Source of the DNA: Bacteriovoracaceae bacterium
Lineage (GTDB): Bacteria; Bdellovibrionota; Bacteriovoracia; Bacteriovoracales; Bacteriovoracaceae
Assembly: GCA_023151145.1 (NCBI GenBank)
Contig: JAKLJM010000112.1
Coordinates: 1-7,112 of the forward strand
Reading direction: 5' to 3'
Length of the DNA: 7,112 nt
The number at the start of each line of letters is the position of its first letter. Positions within the stretch are counted from its first letter, which is position 1. Of the stretch, positions 5,838-7,112 are shown piece after piece. Both the position numbers and the translations under genes were made by a program. Below the pieces are notes generated by a model, which saw only the letters and a program-made list of their open reading frames with translations, did not search any database and had not been told where the DNA came from.

Positions 5838-5851
5838 TTATCTTAAGATAA
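5838..5851. promoter_or_regulatory. 14-bp perfect palindrome upstream of the Thoeris genes
   Basis: TTATCTTAAGATAA is its own reverse complement. It lies in the 166-base gap before thsB, about 110 bases from its ATG, and is followed by related motifs TCAGTC (5871) and TCAGAC (5889, 5904); the last forms a small TGTCT/AGACA hairpin (5897-5910). It could be an operator for a dimeric repressor or only an AT-rich chance palindrome. Confidence 0.35.
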
Positions 5852-5959
5852 AGCAATAAATAACAATAGTTCAGTCTTTTTGATCTAATCAGACCTTGTC
5901 TATTCAGACACTAACGTTTTTAATTATATTTATACATATATTCACTAGCGGAGACTAAA

Positions 5960-6463
5960 ATGTCATATAAAAATAGAACCTATGTTGCATTCGATGGCGA
6001 TAAAGATATCCATTATTATAGATTAATGATGGCCTGGAAACAAAACGATCATACTAATTTTAATTTTTATGATGCACACGACATTACTCAAAGCAGAGAT
6101 AGCAGTTCTGAAGAGACAATCAAAAGAAGTCTTCAAGTTCGAATGAACGAAAGTAAAGTTTTTGTTTTATTGGTTGGTGAAAGTACCAAGTATTTATATA
6201 AATTTGTAAAATGGGAAATTGAGCAAGCTCTTAAAAGAGACCTGCCAATTATTGTAGTTAATTTAAATGGTACAAGACAAATCGATGTAGATAGATGTCC
6301 AAGTATATTAAAAGATCACAAAGCCCTTCATGTAAGCTTTAATGCAGCTATTTTACAAAAAGCACTAGAAGAATGGCCATCTAGTTATGAAAGAATTAAA
6401 TCTGACTCTTCTTCTGGACCATTTTATTACAATGAAAATACTTACAAATCATTAGGAATATAA
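5960..6463 (+). CDS. thsB: TIR-like NAD-processing sensor, ThsB of type II Thoeris
   Basis: This 167-residue protein has the TIR-like fold (DUF1863/ThsB family) over nearly its whole length. The first strand is RTYVAFDGDKDIHYYRLM (6-23), followed by NFNFYDAHD (33-41), the strand KVFVLLVGEST (66-76), and VKWEIEQAL (83-91), where E86 after W85 is the likely catalytic glutamate. The next strand is LPIIVVNLNG (95-104). In type II Thoeris, phage infection makes this TIR enzyme convert NAD+ and histidine into His-ADPR, which activates the ThsA effector; that is family knowledge. ATG 5960 has GGAG at 5950-5953. The next gene starts on the base after its stop, so the two are translationally coupled. 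It is intact. The neighbour with a Macro-like domain rules out a stand-alone TIR assignment and points to type II rather than SLOG-containing type I Thoeris. Confidence 0.88.
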   Translation: MSYKNRTYVAFDGDKDIHYYRLMMAWKQNDHTNFNFYDAHDITQSRDSSSEETIKRSLQVRMNESKVFVLLVGESTKYLYKFVKWEIEQALKRDLPIIVVNLNGTRQIDVDRCPSILKDHKALHVSFNAAILQKALEEWPSSYERIKSDSSSGPFYYNENTYKSLGI

Positions 6464-7112
6464 ATGATTTCTAAAAAGCTGCTTTATTTAAAATTAATTA
6501 TAAATACATTGTATTGGAAAAATTATTTTTCTTACACAGAAACAGCAGAATCTGTATTCTCTACTTATGGTTTTTTTTGGGCAGTTACGGAAATAACTGA
6601 AAACTTTACCCCTTATACAATAAAGCCATTTATTAACTCAAATTGGTCCCTTGTCTTATCAATCGGAATAATTGTCGGCTTTTTTATATCAGTCTACAAA
6701 ACTCTCCCTAAGACTGAAGCTCATTATAAATTTAGAAACGCTGAAATTTTTGCAGGATTCATGATTAATGATTTTTTTAAAATACAAGGTGACAAAGTAA
6801 TTTCATTCAATACTGATGCTCATATCAAGACACACAACGAGAATGGATTCATTTCTGAAAAAAGTATCCAAGGCCAATGGCGAAAAGCAATTTCCATTGA
6901 TTTAACAAACACAGAAACATTAGTCAGTAAATCAATCAATGATGAGGGTTATACTTTACCAATGCAAGTAGGCTCTGTAATTACGTTAAAAAATGATGGT
7001 GTAAATTATTATTTATTAACATTAACTAATCTTAGTCAAACTGGTCACGTTGTAAATTCAAATTTTACCGACATACAAAATTCTCTTTATTCTTTATGGC
7101 AATATCTACATA
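6464..7112 (+). CDS. thsA: membrane/Macro-domain effector, ThsA of type II Thoeris (3' truncated)
   Basis: The frame begins with ATG 6464 immediately after the thsB stop, with AGGA at 6454-6457, and runs 216 codons to the window edge without a stop. The N-terminus is membrane-associated: a weaker hydrophobic stretch at about residues 31-42 and a clear transmembrane helix at 61-79 (WSLVLSIGIIVGFFISVYKT). After it comes a soluble part resembling the Macro-type DUF6430 domain: GDKVISFNTDAH (109-120), GFISEKSIQGQW (128-139), GSVITL (170-175), then YYLLTLTNL and GHVVNSN (182-200). In type II Thoeris the Macro domain binds His-ADPR and the membrane part is thought to damage the cell membrane, stopping phage replication. 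The C-terminal end is outside the window, so integrity cannot be judged. Confidence 0.85.
   Translation, partial: MISKKLLYLKLIINTLYWKNYFSYTETAESVFSTYGFFWAVTEITENFTPYTIKPFINSNWSLVLSIGIIVGFFISVYKTLPKTEAHYKFRNAEIFAGFMINDFFKIQGDKVISFNTDAHIKTHNENGFISEKSIQGQWRKAISIDLTNTETLVSKSINDEGYTLPMQVGSVITLKNDGVNYYLLTLTNLSQTGHVVNSNFTDIQNSLYSLWQYLH

Noticed and set aside
1..7112. tRNA, rRNA, CRISPR array or insertion sequence
   Set aside because: No tRNA-like T-arm with paired acceptor ends, no regularly spaced repeats, and no transposase-like frame were seen on either strand.

Overview
This is an accessory (mobile/defence) region from an AT-rich bacterium. Signature genes suggest a Gram-negative host. The low GC and lysine-rich proteins would fit groups such as the Bacteriovorax/Bdellovibrio relatives, but this is only a guess and no marker gene in the window settles taxonomy.

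Layout. (1) Bases 1-84 hold the 3' end of an unrecognised + strand gene, whose stop overlaps the start of a possible 30-codon ORF (81-173). A long three-part inverted repeat (155-261) follows. (2) Bases 289-2203 hold a tightly coupled + strand operon: an unknown 133-residue protein, an 83-residue excisionase-like helix-turn-helix protein, and a complete tyrosine recombinase. It ends at a strong hairpin terminator (2236-2269) set among copies of GTCGGAAT. (3) Bases 2379-5392 hold a - strand restriction-modification operon. In transcription order it encodes a 459-residue DUF3883-type PD-(D/E)XK protein, a complete C5-cytosine DNA methyltransferase, and a 194-residue PD-(D/E)XK nuclease. The nuclease starts at TTG, one codon after the in-frame methylase stop. 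(4) Bases 5482-5793 hold a divergently transcribed small protein of unknown function. (5) Bases 5960-7112 hold a TIR-like protein (ThsB) followed at once by a membrane/Macro-domain effector (ThsA) cut by the window end. Together they match a type II Thoeris anti-phage system.

How it fits together. The integrase and excisionase-like pair would move or stabilise the block. The restriction-modification operon and the Thoeris pair are two independent defences: DNA cleavage, and NAD-derived signalling leading to membrane damage. The integrase module is visibly richer in G+C than the cargo, as expected if the parts were assembled from different sources. The least explained parts are the inverted repeat at 155-261, the two different nucleases beside one methylase, the single-stop methylase/nuclease junction, the orphan gene at 5482-5793, and the unknown first gene of the integrase operon.
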